From G965195345 sp965277775 (lineage in GTDB: Bacteria > Pseudomonadota > Gammaproteobacteria > CAKMZV01), in NCBI GenBank assembly GCA_965277775.1, contig OZ255843.1, positions 806,001 to 870,000 on the forward strand: a DNA stretch of 64,000 bases, in the 5' to 3' direction. Below, one piece after another: positions 27,669 through 37,085 of the stretch (its first letter is position 1; each line of letters opens with the position of its first letter). The notes under the pieces were generated by a model, which did no database searches, was not told the origin of the DNA, and worked only from the letters and a program-made list of their open reading frames with translations. The position numbers and the translations under genes were made by a program.

Positions 27669-28751
27669 ATGTTCAATATTATTCGTGGTTTATTTTCGCA
27701 TGATTTATCCATTGATTTGGGTACAGCAAATACGCTGATTTACAGTAAAGGGCAAGGCATCGTCTTGAACGAACCTTCTGTGGTTGCCGTACGAACCAAT
27801 AAACGGGGTCAACAAACCATTGAAGCGGTTGGCGAAGAAGCCAAAAACATGCTTGGTCGTACACCAGGTTCTATTCAAGCCATCCGCCCCATGAGAGACG
27901 GAGTCATCGCAGACTTCAATACCACAGAAAAAATGCTCCAGCACTTTATCCGTAAAGCGCATAAATCCACTTTTTTTACCCCAAGTCCACGCGTATTAGT
28001 TTGTGTACCTTGCGCCTCAACCCAAGTTGAACGTCGCGCCATAAAAGAATCGGCATTAGGGGCAGGTGCACGACAAGTTTATCTGATTGAAGAACCTTTG
28101 GCTGCAGCTATTGGCGCGGGCATTTCGGTCAACGAAGCATTTGGGTCCATGGTTGTAGATATTGGTGGCGGCACCACAGAGGTCGCGACACTGTCACTCA
28201 ATGGCTGTGTTTATGCTGACTCAACAAAAGTTGGGGGCGACGCCTTTGATGTCGCCATCGTCCGCTATGTTCGTCAAAAATATGGCACTCTGATTGGTGA
28301 AACCACTGCTGAAAACATTAAAAAAGAAATTGGCTCAGCTTTTCCTGGTACCCCCCCCCTAAAAGGAACGGTCAAAACGACCTCAAATGGCAGACCACTT
28401 CAAATGAAAGTCAGGGGACGGAATATTGCTGAAGGCATTCCCCATACAATCACGCTGACCACATATGAAGTGGCCGAAGCCCTTGAAGAACCCCTCAATG
28501 CCATCATCACGGCCATGCGAAATGCCCTCGAAAGAACCCCGCCTGAATTGGCAGCCGACATTGCCAATAAAGGCATCACCCTAACTGGTGGCGGTGCACT
28601 GCTTCATGGCATTGACAAACTCATTGGCAAACATACTTCCATTGATGTCAATATCGCTGAAGAACCATTAAATTGCGTGGCTTTAGGGGGTGGAATTGCG
28701 CTTGATATGCTTGATAAGTACAAAACGACCGATCTATTTACTTCAGAATAA
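27669..28751 (+). CDS. mreB: Rod shape-determining protein MreB
   Basis: MreB is the bacterial actin that positions the elongation machinery under the inner membrane. It has 360 residues, against 347 in E. coli. The nucleotide motifs are LSIDLGTANTLIY, VVDIGGGTTEVA and LTGGGALL. The extra length falls after KKEIGSAFPGTPP, where about 13 residues (ending GRPLQMKVRGRN) are inserted relative to E. coli. It heads the operon mreB-mreC-mreD-mrdA-rodA, indicating a rod-shaped cell. Confidence 0.97.
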   Translation: MFNIIRGLFSHDLSIDLGTANTLIYSKGQGIVLNEPSVVAVRTNKRGQQTIEAVGEEAKNMLGRTPGSIQAIRPMRDGVIADFNTTEKMLQHFIRKAHKSTFFTPSPRVLVCVPCASTQVERRAIKESALGAGARQVYLIEEPLAAAIGAGISVNEAFGSMVVDIGGGTTEVATLSLNGCVYADSTKVGGDAFDVAIVRYVRQKYGTLIGETTAENIKKEIGSAFPGTPPLKGTVKTTSNGRPLQMKVRGRNIAEGIPHTITLTTYEVAEALEEPLNAIITAMRNALERTPPELAADIANKGITLTGGGALLHGIDKLIGKHTSIDVNIAEEPLNCVALGGGIALDMLDKYKTTDLFTSE

Positions 28752-28821
28752 CTTATTCATCACAGCTTGTGGCTGAAACAAGCTCTGAAAACGGTGGTCG
28801 CAGCGCTAATTGGATTGTATT

Positions 28822-29622
28822 GTGAATACCCGTCGCGAATCACAAAGCTTTAAACTAGCCATTCTCCTATTTTTTGCCATCAGCTTGATGATTGCCGACG
28901 CGCAAACACATTGGCTCAAACCCGTTCGTTCTATCATACAAATCCCACTGACGCCCATCCAAACCCTACCCACACATATCCGTAATATCCGAGACTGGTT
29001 CCATACCCTCGGATTGTTTCAAACTGAGTTGTTAGAGAAAAATCGACTTTTAGAAAATCATAATTTATTGTTGCTTGGTCGCTTGCAACGCGCAGTTTCT
29101 TTAGAACACGAAAATGAATCGCTGCGCCAGTTGCTGGGTGTGACAGAAAAAATCAAATCGCATAAGCTATTAGTCGCTGAAATCAATGCCATCAGTCTTG
29201 ATCATTTCTCTAAAATCGTCTCGGTTGACTTAGGCAAAAAAGATGCCTTGTATTTGAATCAACCCGTGGTCGATTCCAAAGGCATCATCGGGCAAGTCCA
29301 ATTCATTGGGGAAGAACAAAGCCAAATCATCCTCATCACCTCGCCCAAACATGCCTTACCCGTTGTAAACCAAAGAAACGGCGAACGCGGCATTGTCTAT
29401 GGCAACGGTAAGAACTTAAATTTAAAGTTTATATTCTCAGATAAGGACATCCAAGTTAATGACCTGTTATACTCGTCTGGATTGGGTGAGGTTTATCCCG
29501 CAGGCTATCCTGTGGCAAAGATTGTTTCTGTTAAAGAAGCGGCCTATGGCTTTTCAGAAATTATTGCAGAACCCTTAGCGGATATCGACACTGCCCGTCA
29601 TGTACTCTTAATTTGGCCGTGA
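28822..29622 (+). CDS. mreC: Rod shape-determining protein MreC
   Basis: MreC is a bitopic inner-membrane protein whose periplasmic part scaffolds PBP2. A short cytoplasmic tail is followed by a membrane helix (LAILLFFAISLMIA), a coiled coil near residues 60-110, and beta domains containing DSKGIIGQVQFIGEEQSQI. A GTG at 28822 with TGGA upstream is taken as start; TTG 28810 would add four residues. It overlaps the beginning of mreD. Confidence 0.94.
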   Translation: MNTRRESQSFKLAILLFFAISLMIADAQTHWLKPVRSIIQIPLTPIQTLPTHIRNIRDWFHTLGLFQTELLEKNRLLENHNLLLLGRLQRAVSLEHENESLRQLLGVTEKIKSHKLLVAEINAISLDHFSKIVSVDLGKKDALYLNQPVVDSKGIIGQVQFIGEEQSQIILITSPKHALPVVNQRNGERGIVYGNGKNLNLKFIFSDKDIQVNDLLYSSGLGEVYPAGYPVAKIVSVKEAAYGFSEIIAEPLADIDTARHVLLIWP

Positions 29623-29627
29623 TCGTT

Positions 29628-30152
29628 ATGCGTAGTCTGAATGAAACCAACATTTTTTTTGAAAAAAACCATTTTGGTGCCTTCATAACCATTTTTACCG
29701 CACTGTTCATTTACATATTGCCGTGGTCACCCGAATTCAAAACCTTATTACCCAACTTGCCTTTGATGTCCGTTCTTTTCATCAATCGAGTTTGTCCCAA
29801 AAAATATGGCTATTTCTTGGCATTTTTTATTGGTTGCATTCAAGACGGTTTATCTGGCAGTCTATTGGGCTTTAATGCCTTCATTTATTTGCTTGGCTGG
29901 GCAACGCTGAAATTTCTTTTAAATCAGTTACACACGACCTCCATAGCGCAAGAAATCTCCGCTGTATTCTTCACCTTCTTTTTAACCACCGTTATCCACA
30001 TCATTTTTTCGTTATATTTAGGAAACGTCAGCTTAGCCCAATTACCGATTTTAAGCCCATTTATGTCAATCATTTTTACAGTATGCCTTTGGTTGTCTTT
30101 TATTCTGCTCATCCGTTTAAAAACGGATTCACAATACGATGAAAATGTTTGA
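29628..30152 (+). CDS. mreD: Rod shape-determining protein MreD
   Basis: MreD is a small polytopic inner-membrane protein of the rod complex. About five hydrophobic segments are visible over some 174 residues, and the motif FFIGCIQDGLSGSLLGFNAF is characteristic. GTG 29619, overlapping the mreC stop as GTGA, is an alternative start to ATG 29628; neither has a good Shine-Dalgarno. The end overlaps mrdA by 14 bp. Confidence 0.9.
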   Translation: MRSLNETNIFFEKNHFGAFITIFTALFIYILPWSPEFKTLLPNLPLMSVLFINRVCPKKYGYFLAFFIGCIQDGLSGSLLGFNAFIYLLGWATLKFLLNQLHTTSIAQEISAVFFTFFLTTVIHIIFSLYLGNVSLAQLPILSPFMSIIFTVCLWLSFILLIRLKTDSQYDENV

Positions 30153-32016
30153 CTGGAAACAACCACGTAACGCCTCCCTCCAAGACTTAGAAAATAAGCA
30201 AACACTTCATAAAAAGCGGATCATTACTCTCCTCTTTCTCTGCCTGATTATTGTTTTTTTAATGATCCTAAGGGCCGTTGATTTACAGTTACTCCGTTTC
30301 GATCAATTTCAATTGTATTCCGATACCAACCGTTTGGAAATCGTTGCTCTACCACCTGTCAGAGGCGATATATACGATCGGAATGGCAATCTGGTAGCAG
30401 GGAATAGACAAATTTATGAGCTACAAACCATTCCAAAAATTATACGTAAAATGGATTACACTGCCGTCATCAAACGTCTGGCTCAAATCATCCCTTTAAG
30501 CGAAGAAAAACAACAAGAGTTCATCAATAGCATCCGATCCAATCGTCACAAACCCGTTTTATTGCAACACGAACTCAGCGAAAAAGAGGTTGCCAAAATA
30601 GCCTCTCAATTGCACAACCTTGACGGATTGGTACTCAAACCCATATTTGAGCGCCAATATCCATACAAATCTGTGGCATCACACGTGATTGGTTACACAG
30701 ATGATGTCACTTTAGACGATATTGAGCTTTACGGTAAAAAAAACCTGCAAGGCATCAATCGAGTTGGCCGTGCTGGCGCTGAGTTCTATTTCGATCAACA
30801 AATGCGTGGCAAAGCTGGATACGCTACGATGGAGCAAAATGCCTATGGGGTCAACATTCGCACCGTCAATCGAGCCGAACCGATAAAAGGGCAATCACTT
30901 CATTTAAGCATTGACATTAAATTGCAACAATACGTTGAATCTCTGCTCACGCCATTCAAAGCGTCTGTGGTTTTACTTGATACGCGAACGGGTGAAGTTC
31001 TCACCTTAGCAAGTATGCCCAATTATGACTTAAATGTTGTCGCCAATCAAAAATCCAGCCAATCGTTCAAAACACTTCTGAAAAACAAAAACAAACCCTT
31101 TATAAACAGAGCACTTAATGGTTCTTACCCACCTGGTTCAACCTTTAAACCTTTCGTCGCCTTAGCCGCATTAGAAAATAAAACCATCAACCCCAAAAAA
31201 CAGTTTTTTGCGGGTCCTTTTTACATCCCTCCAGGCAAATCGACCCATAAATACTATGACTGGAAAAAAAATGGTCACGGTTGGGTGGACTTAAACCGTT
31301 CAATTGCGCAATCGTGCGATGTTTACTTTTATGACTTGGCGTATCGAACAGGCATAGATAGTATGCATAAATACATCTCACAATTTTATTTTGGCACACC
31401 CACCGGAATCAATTTACCCAATGAAAGTAGTGGCTTATTGCCATCAAGAGAATGGAAAAAAACCCATAAACACGTTCATTGGTTCCCCGGTGAAACCATC
31501 ATATTTGGCATTGGTCAAGGCTACCTATTGGCCACCCCCCTTCAATTAGCGGCAAACACTGCAACCTTAGCCAATAAAAGCGAAATCATTGTGCCTACCA
31601 TCCTGAATGAAAACAGCCTCAACACATCAAATCTGCAACCTAAGAACCGAAAAAAAATCCCTTCCAATAACCTAAATAATTGGAACATTGTGAATATAGC
31701 CATGAATAACGTCGTGGCAGCAAGCTATGGCTCAGCTCATCGGATCAGCAGAGGTGCAGAATATAAAATTGCTGGCAAAACAGGCACCGCACAAGTGATT
31801 GCCCTGTCGCAAGACCCCGATAAAAGGGAACAACAAATTAAAGACATCCCCGACCACTTACAAGATCATTCCCTATTCGTTGGTTTTGCACCATACGACA
31901 AACCCCGAGTTGCCATTGCCGTTGTCATAGAAAATGGGGGCAGTGGCGGTCAATTGGCCGCGCCATTAGCACGCGATATATTAGATAAATATTTTGAGCT
32001 TTACCCTCAACTCTGA
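30139..32016 (+). CDS. mrdA: Peptidoglycan DD-transpeptidase PBP2
   Basis: PBP2 cross-links peptidoglycan during elongation, paired with RodA. It is 625 residues, with one N-terminal membrane helix near 27-46, the pedestal start VRGDIYDRNGNLVA, and the transpeptidase domain. The catalytic STFK has Ser334 and Lys337, SxN appears as SCD in AQSCDVYFYDLA, and KTG is in AGKTGTAQV. It is translationally coupled to mreD by overlap and is followed 8 bp later by rodA. Confidence 0.97.
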   Translation: MKMFDWKQPRNASLQDLENKQTLHKKRIITLLFLCLIIVFLMILRAVDLQLLRFDQFQLYSDTNRLEIVALPPVRGDIYDRNGNLVAGNRQIYELQTIPKIIRKMDYTAVIKRLAQIIPLSEEKQQEFINSIRSNRHKPVLLQHELSEKEVAKIASQLHNLDGLVLKPIFERQYPYKSVASHVIGYTDDVTLDDIELYGKKNLQGINRVGRAGAEFYFDQQMRGKAGYATMEQNAYGVNIRTVNRAEPIKGQSLHLSIDIKLQQYVESLLTPFKASVVLLDTRTGEVLTLASMPNYDLNVVANQKSSQSFKTLLKNKNKPFINRALNGSYPPGSTFKPFVALAALENKTINPKKQFFAGPFYIPPGKSTHKYYDWKKNGHGWVDLNRSIAQSCDVYFYDLAYRTGIDSMHKYISQFYFGTPTGINLPNESSGLLPSREWKKTHKHVHWFPGETIIFGIGQGYLLATPLQLAANTATLANKSEIIVPTILNENSLNTSNLQPKNRKKIPSNNLNNWNIVNIAMNNVVAASYGSAHRISRGAEYKIAGKTGTAQVIALSQDPDKREQQIKDIPDHLQDHSLFVGFAPYDKPRVAIAVVIENGGSGGQLAAPLARDILDKYFELYPQL

Positions 32017-32024
32017 TCATAAGC

Positions 32025-33119
32025 ATGCACATTAAACAACTGACTGAAAAAATTGTATTTGACTGGTGGATTTTTATGGGGTTTGTCTCGTTTGCAGTCA
32101 TCTCCGTGGTTCTGTTATACAGCTCGGGAAGTGGTCAACTCTTTTACGCTCAAAAGCAATTAATCTATTATTTGGTTTGCCTGATCACACTCTTCTTTGT
32201 CGCTCAAATACCTGTTCAGCAGATCCAAAAATTTTCACCCTTCTTCTACATTCTGCTCGTCATGATGCTCGTATTCGTGTTCTTGAAAGGACAGGGCCAG
32301 GGCGCCCAAAGATGGATTGAACTCGGTCTATTTAACATCCAACCTTCTGAATTCATGAAAGTCGTGCTGCCAATCATGCTCTCATGGTGGTTAGAAAAAA
32401 CCAACAACAGTCGCAACTATCTCGCCATTGGCCTCGTTTATTTATTGATCGTTAGCATCCCGCTGGCGCTCATCATACTGCAACCCGACTTAGGCACCAG
32501 CATCATGATTGGCTTGACTGCTGGCGTGATTATCTTATTGGTGGGGATGCCATGGAAATACATTCTCGGCTTGATTGCGCTTTGTTTGACTGTGGTGCCT
32601 TTTTTGTGGGTGAACATGCACTCCTATCAAAAACAAAGAGTCTTGACTTTTTTAGACCCCTACACCGACCCGCTGGGCCACGGCTACCACACCATTCAAT
32701 CGCAAATTGCCATTGGTTCTGGCGGACTCAGCGGCAAAGGTTGGCTACAAGGCACTCAATCACAATTAAATTTTGTCCCCGAACAACATACCGACTTTAT
32801 CTTTTCGCTATTGGCCGAAGAATTTGGGTTTTTGGGCATTTTAGCGCTATTCGCTTTATATACTTTCGTCTTACTCAGAGGGCTTTATATTGCCTACCAA
32901 GCTCAAGAAACCTTTGCCCGTGTCCTTGCTGCCTCTTTGATCATCAGCTTTTTTCTCAATGCGGTAGTCAACATGAGCATGGTGCTCGGATTGCTTCCCA
33001 TTGTCGGCTTGCCCTTACCCTTAATCAGCTATGGCGGCAGCTCAATGTTGACACACAGCTTAGCATTTGGGCTCATAATGGCCATCAGCTCAGAAAGGCT
33101 GTACCTGCTTAGAAAATAA
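32025..33119 (+). CDS. rodA: Peptidoglycan glycosyltransferase RodA (SEDS family)
   Basis: RodA polymerises lipid II into glycan strands with PBP2. It is 364 residues with about ten membrane helices. SEDS hallmarks are visible: GQGAQRWIELGLFNIQPSE, LQPDLGTSIMIGLTAG, and FVPEQHTDFIFSLLAEEFG, plus the C-terminal LPLPLISYGGSSM. It is the last gene of the rod operon. A weak hairpin follows at about 33127-33151. Confidence 0.97.
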   Translation: MHIKQLTEKIVFDWWIFMGFVSFAVISVVLLYSSGSGQLFYAQKQLIYYLVCLITLFFVAQIPVQQIQKFSPFFYILLVMMLVFVFLKGQGQGAQRWIELGLFNIQPSEFMKVVLPIMLSWWLEKTNNSRNYLAIGLVYLLIVSIPLALIILQPDLGTSIMIGLTAGVIILLVGMPWKYILGLIALCLTVVPFLWVNMHSYQKQRVLTFLDPYTDPLGHGYHTIQSQIAIGSGGLSGKGWLQGTQSQLNFVPEQHTDFIFSLLAEEFGFLGILALFALYTFVLLRGLYIAYQAQETFARVLAASLIISFFLNAVVNMSMVLGLLPIVGLPLPLISYGGSSMLTHSLAFGLIMAISSERLYLLRK

Positions 33120-33183
33120 AACAATTCCAACTTCGTTTATGACGGCGTTGGATCTTTTAGAATGCTCTTGACTGTGCTCAATC

Positions 33184-34266
33184 TTATTCAACACGCAAAC
33201 GCTCATTACGACTTAATAAATTTATGAGATCATCATTAAAGTAATAGTTTTCCCGACCAATTTTTGCTTTTTGTAACAATCCCGTCTTAACTAAGGCTTC
33301 TAAATAACGACTAGCCGTGGGTTGAGAAACTTTGAGATCTTTTCGCAAAAACGCAATTTTTGTATAGGGATGCTTAAATATATTATTCAGTAAATCTTGA
33401 GAGTATATTTTTGCATGCTTGGTTCTGATTTCTTGTTTGAATTCTTGTTGTAATAGGTTTATATCGTTTACTAATTTAATCGTGTTTTGTGACGTTTTTG
33501 CGACACCATCTAATAGATAAATTATCCATTCTTGCCAATTGTTTTGTTCTCTGACCGATTGCAGCAGTTGGTAGTATTTTGGTTTATTTTGGTTGATGTA
33601 GCGACTTAAATACAGTACGGGGGTTTCTAATAAATCTGTTTGTATGAGGTAGATGATATTCAGTATTCTTCCAATTCGACCATTACCATCGTAGTAGGGG
33701 TGAATACTTTCGAATTGATGATGAATGACCGCCATCTTAATGAGCGGGTCTATGTCAGTAAATTTTTGCTCATCATTTATGAATTGTTCTAAGTCGGTCA
33801 ATAACTGTGGCACATGATCCGGTTCTGGTGGCGTATATACAACTTCATGCGTTTGTTCGTCGATTAATTTTGTACCTGTTTGTATTCTGATTCCTGCCTC
33901 ATTGCCCTTTATGATTACTTGTGCATTGTTTAGCATATTTATGGTAATCATTTTTTTCTGATCTTGTGCTATATATAAATCATGTAGGGCTTCCGCATAA
34001 TTGACCACTTCCTTGGTTGCGGGATTTGGGTGTTTGTCTGTAATAAAATGTTTATATAAATCATCTTGAGTCGTAACGATGTTTTCAATGGCTGAACTAT
34101 GTTGTGCTTCTTGCAAGCCCAATGTATTGATGATGATTGCTTGATTAGGAATACTCTTTACGATGCCTTTCAACTCAGCTAAATATCTGTGAGCTTCGGC
34201 TAAGCGTTTCAATACTGGCACACTTTGCAGAGTATTGTTATTAATAATTGTACTAATTGTTTGCAT
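33184..34266 (-). CDS. Fic family protein with C-terminal winged helix
   Basis: Fic enzymes transfer AMP or related groups to protein hydroxyls. The 360 residues include an N-terminal inhibitory motif SSAIEN (57-62, class II), the catalytic HPYYDGNGRIGR (189-200) with Tyr-Tyr where most have Phe-x, and a C-terminal winged helix of about 70 residues (KVSQPTASRYLEALVKTGLL). The layout is like SoFic-type proteins. The DNA-binding end suggests it may regulate itself through the repeat array directly in front of the gene. Base composition is AT-rich relative to the core genes, which fits acquisition. Confidence 0.9.
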   Translation of the reverse strand: MQTISTIINNNTLQSVPVLKRLAEAHRYLAELKGIVKSIPNQAIIINTLGLQEAQHSSAIENIVTTQDDLYKHFITDKHPNPATKEVVNYAEALHDLYIAQDQKKMITINMLNNAQVIIKGNEAGIRIQTGTKLIDEQTHEVVYTPPEPDHVPQLLTDLEQFINDEQKFTDIDPLIKMAVIHHQFESIHPYYDGNGRIGRILNIIYLIQTDLLETPVLYLSRYINQNKPKYYQLLQSVREQNNWQEWIIYLLDGVAKTSQNTIKLVNDINLLQQEFKQEIRTKHAKIYSQDLLNNIFKHPYTKIAFLRKDLKVSQPTASRYLEALVKTGLLQKAKIGRENYYFNDDLINLLSRNERLRVE

Positions 34267-34318
34267 GTTTAAACCCTGAATTCAAACTTAAGCTATTGTA
34301 GTACATCAACGATTCATT

Positions 34319-34508
34319 TATTCAAAAAACGGATTTTTTGAATAGATGTGCTTGTATGTATTCAAAAAATAGTTTTTTTGAATAGGTGTACTAGTATAGT
34401 ACACAAAAAATGGTTTTATTAGAATAGGCGTGCTTATATGTATTCATAATACAGTTGTTTTGAATAGGTTTACTAGTATAGTACACAAAAAATAGCTTTA
34501 TTGAATAC
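34319..34508. repeat. Array of five ~41-bp operator-like repeats upstream of fic
   Basis: Five units repeat at 40-41 bp; the conserved C before the A-tract falls at 34323, 34363, 34404, 34445 and 34486. Units one and two are near-perfect inverted repeats (TATTCAAAAAA and TTTTTTGAATA around 3-4 bases). Units three and five replace the left arm with GTACACAAAAAAT. The spacer is GGTGTACTAGTATAGTAC or a variant, giving an 82-bp super-period. The 5' edge is 53 bp before the fic start. It looks like a cooperative operator; an origin-type iteron array is less likely without a replication gene. Confidence 0.75.
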
Positions 34509-34762
34509 GTGAGCCTCTATATGAACCAATTTATTCAAATATATTTCACCATTCAATGAACGAATGACAATTCTATATACTCAACCTTCACTCATGCCCC
34601 ATTAAGGCATCAGAATCAATTAAGAGGGGATGAGTACTTAGAATAGAGATAGAGTGGTGGTTAATTATTCAACCACCAGATATCCAGACCACCACGACGA
34701 TCCAGATTAATAGTATTGAACGACTAATACAGTTAATCAAGTGCCTAAGGTCAGGAGGTGCT
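34509..34762. other. Intergenic, inverted repeat only
   Basis: The single structure noticed is GGTGGTT and AACCACC (about 34653-34675), a 7-bp stem without a T-run. No coding potential was seen. Confidence 0.4.
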
Positions 34763-35137
34763 CTACGTAATTTCCTCTAATTGGTACTCCCTATCAAATA
34801 CTTTTGCTTCAAATTCGACAATATCAAAAGTACTTAGATGATCGTAAACAATCTGACGATCCAGCTTGCCGCAAGTATAAACATCCAGTTGTATCAATGC
34901 AGGATCGAAATCAATCCAAACGTGACAAGCCATGTGACTGGTTTCGATCACCACAACGGCAGTGGGACCATTGTTACCTTCAATATGATCGATATTGCCT
35001 GTAATAGGGCCAGCCAATACTTTCATATTAAGCTTGTCAACCAAGTCTAAGATCCAATCTTTAAGCTCGGCCTCAGTTGGTGGCTTGTTGACGGTTGATC
35101 TAACAATCATATGTTTATGTTCAATGACAACGTCCAT
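34763..35137 (-). CDS. S-adenosylmethionine decarboxylase-like (SpeD/SpeH family) protein
   Basis: SpeD enzymes self-cleave to create a pyruvoyl cofactor and decarboxylate AdoMet for spermidine synthesis. This 124-residue protein matches the prokaryotic form: IETSHMACHVW with the candidate pyruvoyl Ser67 and His72, and LDVYTCG with Cys89. The residue before the cleavage serine is Thr where the classical form has Glu, and two extra residues separate Ser from Cys compared with the Thermotoga enzyme. No speE is nearby. Some SpeD homologues decarboxylate arginine or ornithine instead, so the substrate is open. AAGGAG precedes the ATG. Confidence 0.75.
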   Translation of the reverse strand: MDVVIEHKHMIVRSTVNKPPTEAELKDWILDLVDKLNMKVLAGPITGNIDHIEGNNGPTAVVVIETSHMACHVWIDFDPALIQLDVYTCGKLDRQIVYDHLSTFDIVEFEAKVFDREYQLEEIT

Positions 35138-35792
35138 AAAAACTCCTTAAATTAAATGTTACTTTACTTTTGCTAACGAAATAGCCCCATCAAAATCGTC
35201 ATACACCATCGACGTTCATGCAGTGCTCTTAAACAATAGAGCTTGAGGCGCTATGTTGCCAAATGTCATATTACGCCTTGTTCGTCTTCGTTACAAAGGA
35301 TTATTATTGTGGATTGCGATACCCTGCAACAAATGTATGAGCCAGTCGTGCAAAATGTTTTGCATGATTGGCTAAAAGTTTAGGGATATTGTGATTTTGC
35401 GGCAACGACTAAGTGCTGTTTTTAAGACACGCTTAGCAATCTACTCTTGTTCGTTTTTTTTAACGAGTTGCATATCAAATTGGTTATTCAAATATCAACC
35501 TTTGAGCCATTCTATCACACTAAAATTTAAAGTCAAGAACGAGCATTTTAAACATTAAAACCATAAAAATGAAACAGTTATGTTCTATAAAACACAGTAT
35601 ATTTTTATTGCCTATCTTTTATAATGCGGCACAAAAAAACTTGCCCACAATATTTTTTGAAGTTATTCCTGATGCGTTCACCTCCAATACTATCTTTGTA
35701 TATTGCTTTTGCCTTCGTTGAGTTGCCCATGCACTAGAAAATGATATGAATTATGAATATAAAAAAACTTAATAGCTTAACAACAGACATTT
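35138..35792. other. AT-rich non-coding stretch
   Basis: About 650 bases hold no convincing gene, tRNA or terminator on either strand. Its composition is low GC like the flanking accessory genes. It must contain the promoters for the divergent 35137 (minus) and 35793 (plus) genes, but no clear boxes were identified. Confidence 0.5.
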
Positions 35793-36158
35793 TTGTCCAT
35801 TGGAACGATTTTTTTGAAAAATTACCAACCAGAGAAAATAATAAAGATATCAGAAATATGCTTTGAATTAAAGCGTCATGCCAAAGAAAGCATGATTCAA
35901 AGAAACATAACAGTGCCACAGATTACGTCTGTTTTAAAGAATAAAGATCAATTGGGCATAGAAGCTATTCAAAAAACCACACAGTACAATAATTATAAAT
36001 TCCGATTATACGGTTGCGATACAGATGGGAGGAAAATTGTCTTGGTCATCGTATTTAATAAACTAAAGAATTTTAAGGGATATGGCATTAAAATCGTTAC
36101 ATGCTATTATCCAAACAAGAATAATGAAACGCCTAAAAGTATGTTACGTAGTGGATAA
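35793..36158 (+). CDS. DUF4258-like protein, putative toxin
   Basis: About 121 residues if read from TTG 35793; TTG 35814 is also possible and no ATG or Shine-Dalgarno fits, so the start is uncertain. The core LKRHAKESMIQRNITVPQITSVL is the SxHAxxRMxERxI helix of DUF4258, followed by strands YKFRLYGCDTDGRKIVLVIVF and IVTCYYP, a small RelE-like fold. The gene for a helix-turn-helix protein follows 14 bases later, as in toxin-antitoxin pairs of this family. Confidence 0.65.
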   Translation: MSIGTIFLKNYQPEKIIKISEICFELKRHAKESMIQRNITVPQITSVLKNKDQLGIEAIQKTTQYNNYKFRLYGCDTDGRKIVLVIVFNKLKNFKGYGIKIVTCYYPNKNNETPKSMLRSG

Positions 36159-36172
36159 ACAGGAGTTAGAAA

Positions 36173-36661
36173 ATGAAAAATACAGAACCGAAAAAAATTC
36201 AACACCATTACTTAGAAAGTGGGTTAGATGATGTCTATGTATCTGCATTTCAATTCAAGGACGATTCAGGAAAGTCGTATGTGCGCATCCCGCAAATAGG
36301 ACAACTTCACGTGCTTATAGCTGATAGTATTATACAAAAACGTGATAAATTATCTGGTAATGAAGTCTATTTTTTACGTATCGAGATGAATATAAATAAA
36401 CCCACATTATCAGAAATATTAGGCATTGACGCCGATAAGATCACTCGTTGGGAAAAAGACGATTATGATTGCCCAGTCGATGTTGAAAAGCAATTTCGTG
36501 AACTTGCGTTTGAAAATTTGGTGGAAGGAGCTATAGGTGAGGTCGATCAATGGTCTCGAGAGACTTCCAAACAAAAAGGTAATGGAATAATGCTTACAAT
36601 ATTGCATAAGAATAATAGCACGACCCCAACCTCGCCAAATGATTACAAATTATGTGCTTAA
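36173..36661 (+). CDS. Helix-turn-helix protein, putative antitoxin
   Basis: This 162-residue protein has AGGAG at 36161-36165, 7 bases before the ATG. Residues 72-92 (INKPTLSEILGIDADKITRWE) look like the recognition region of an Xre/HigA-type helix-turn-helix. The N-terminal part is unlike known families to my eye. Its position directly after the DUF4258-like gene suggests it neutralises and regulates that toxin. Confidence 0.6.
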   Translation: MKNTEPKKIQHHYLESGLDDVYVSAFQFKDDSGKSYVRIPQIGQLHVLIADSIIQKRDKLSGNEVYFLRIEMNINKPTLSEILGIDADKITRWEKDDYDCPVDVEKQFRELAFENLVEGAIGEVDQWSRETSKQKGNGIMLTILHKNNSTTPTSPNDYKLCA

Positions 36662-37085
36662 GTAGCACATCTTAGTTTCGCATAAATCGTTTTTTCTTGA
36701 GTGACTGTTCAACCGATCATCGTTCGGTGTGGCTTCTGCTTAATGATAATTCAATATTCATGGACGATTCACCAATTGCTGCTACCAAAACATCGCGGTT
36801 GTACATGGAACCGCAGAAAATGCGTTTAGTGGACACTGAAAATTCGGCGTCTTAATACGGATAATGCTACAGGAGATGGTGCATACCAAAATAAATCGTG
36901 AAAAAAGCTGAAAAAGCATCAGACTATATTACGACAAACAGGCTCGAACAGGCTCGAGAAAAATCCTGCCCCATTGTTAGTTGTGTATATACGCTTCAAA
37001 CATCAGAGCGAATGTAGACGAATAATGATTCAATTGAAACTTTTTAATATAAATTTGGGTGTCTTTCAATACTTTGTTATGATTT
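36662..37085. other. Intergenic before the duplicated unit
   Basis: Nothing could be assigned in this stretch. A short direct repeat, ACAGGCTCGA, occurs twice around 36939-36957. It ends exactly where the duplicated sequence begins. Confidence 0.45.

Noticed and set aside
34319..34508. CRISPR array or replication-origin iterons
   Set aside because: Units abut with variable, non-spacer-like content, there are no cas genes, and no replication initiator is nearby.
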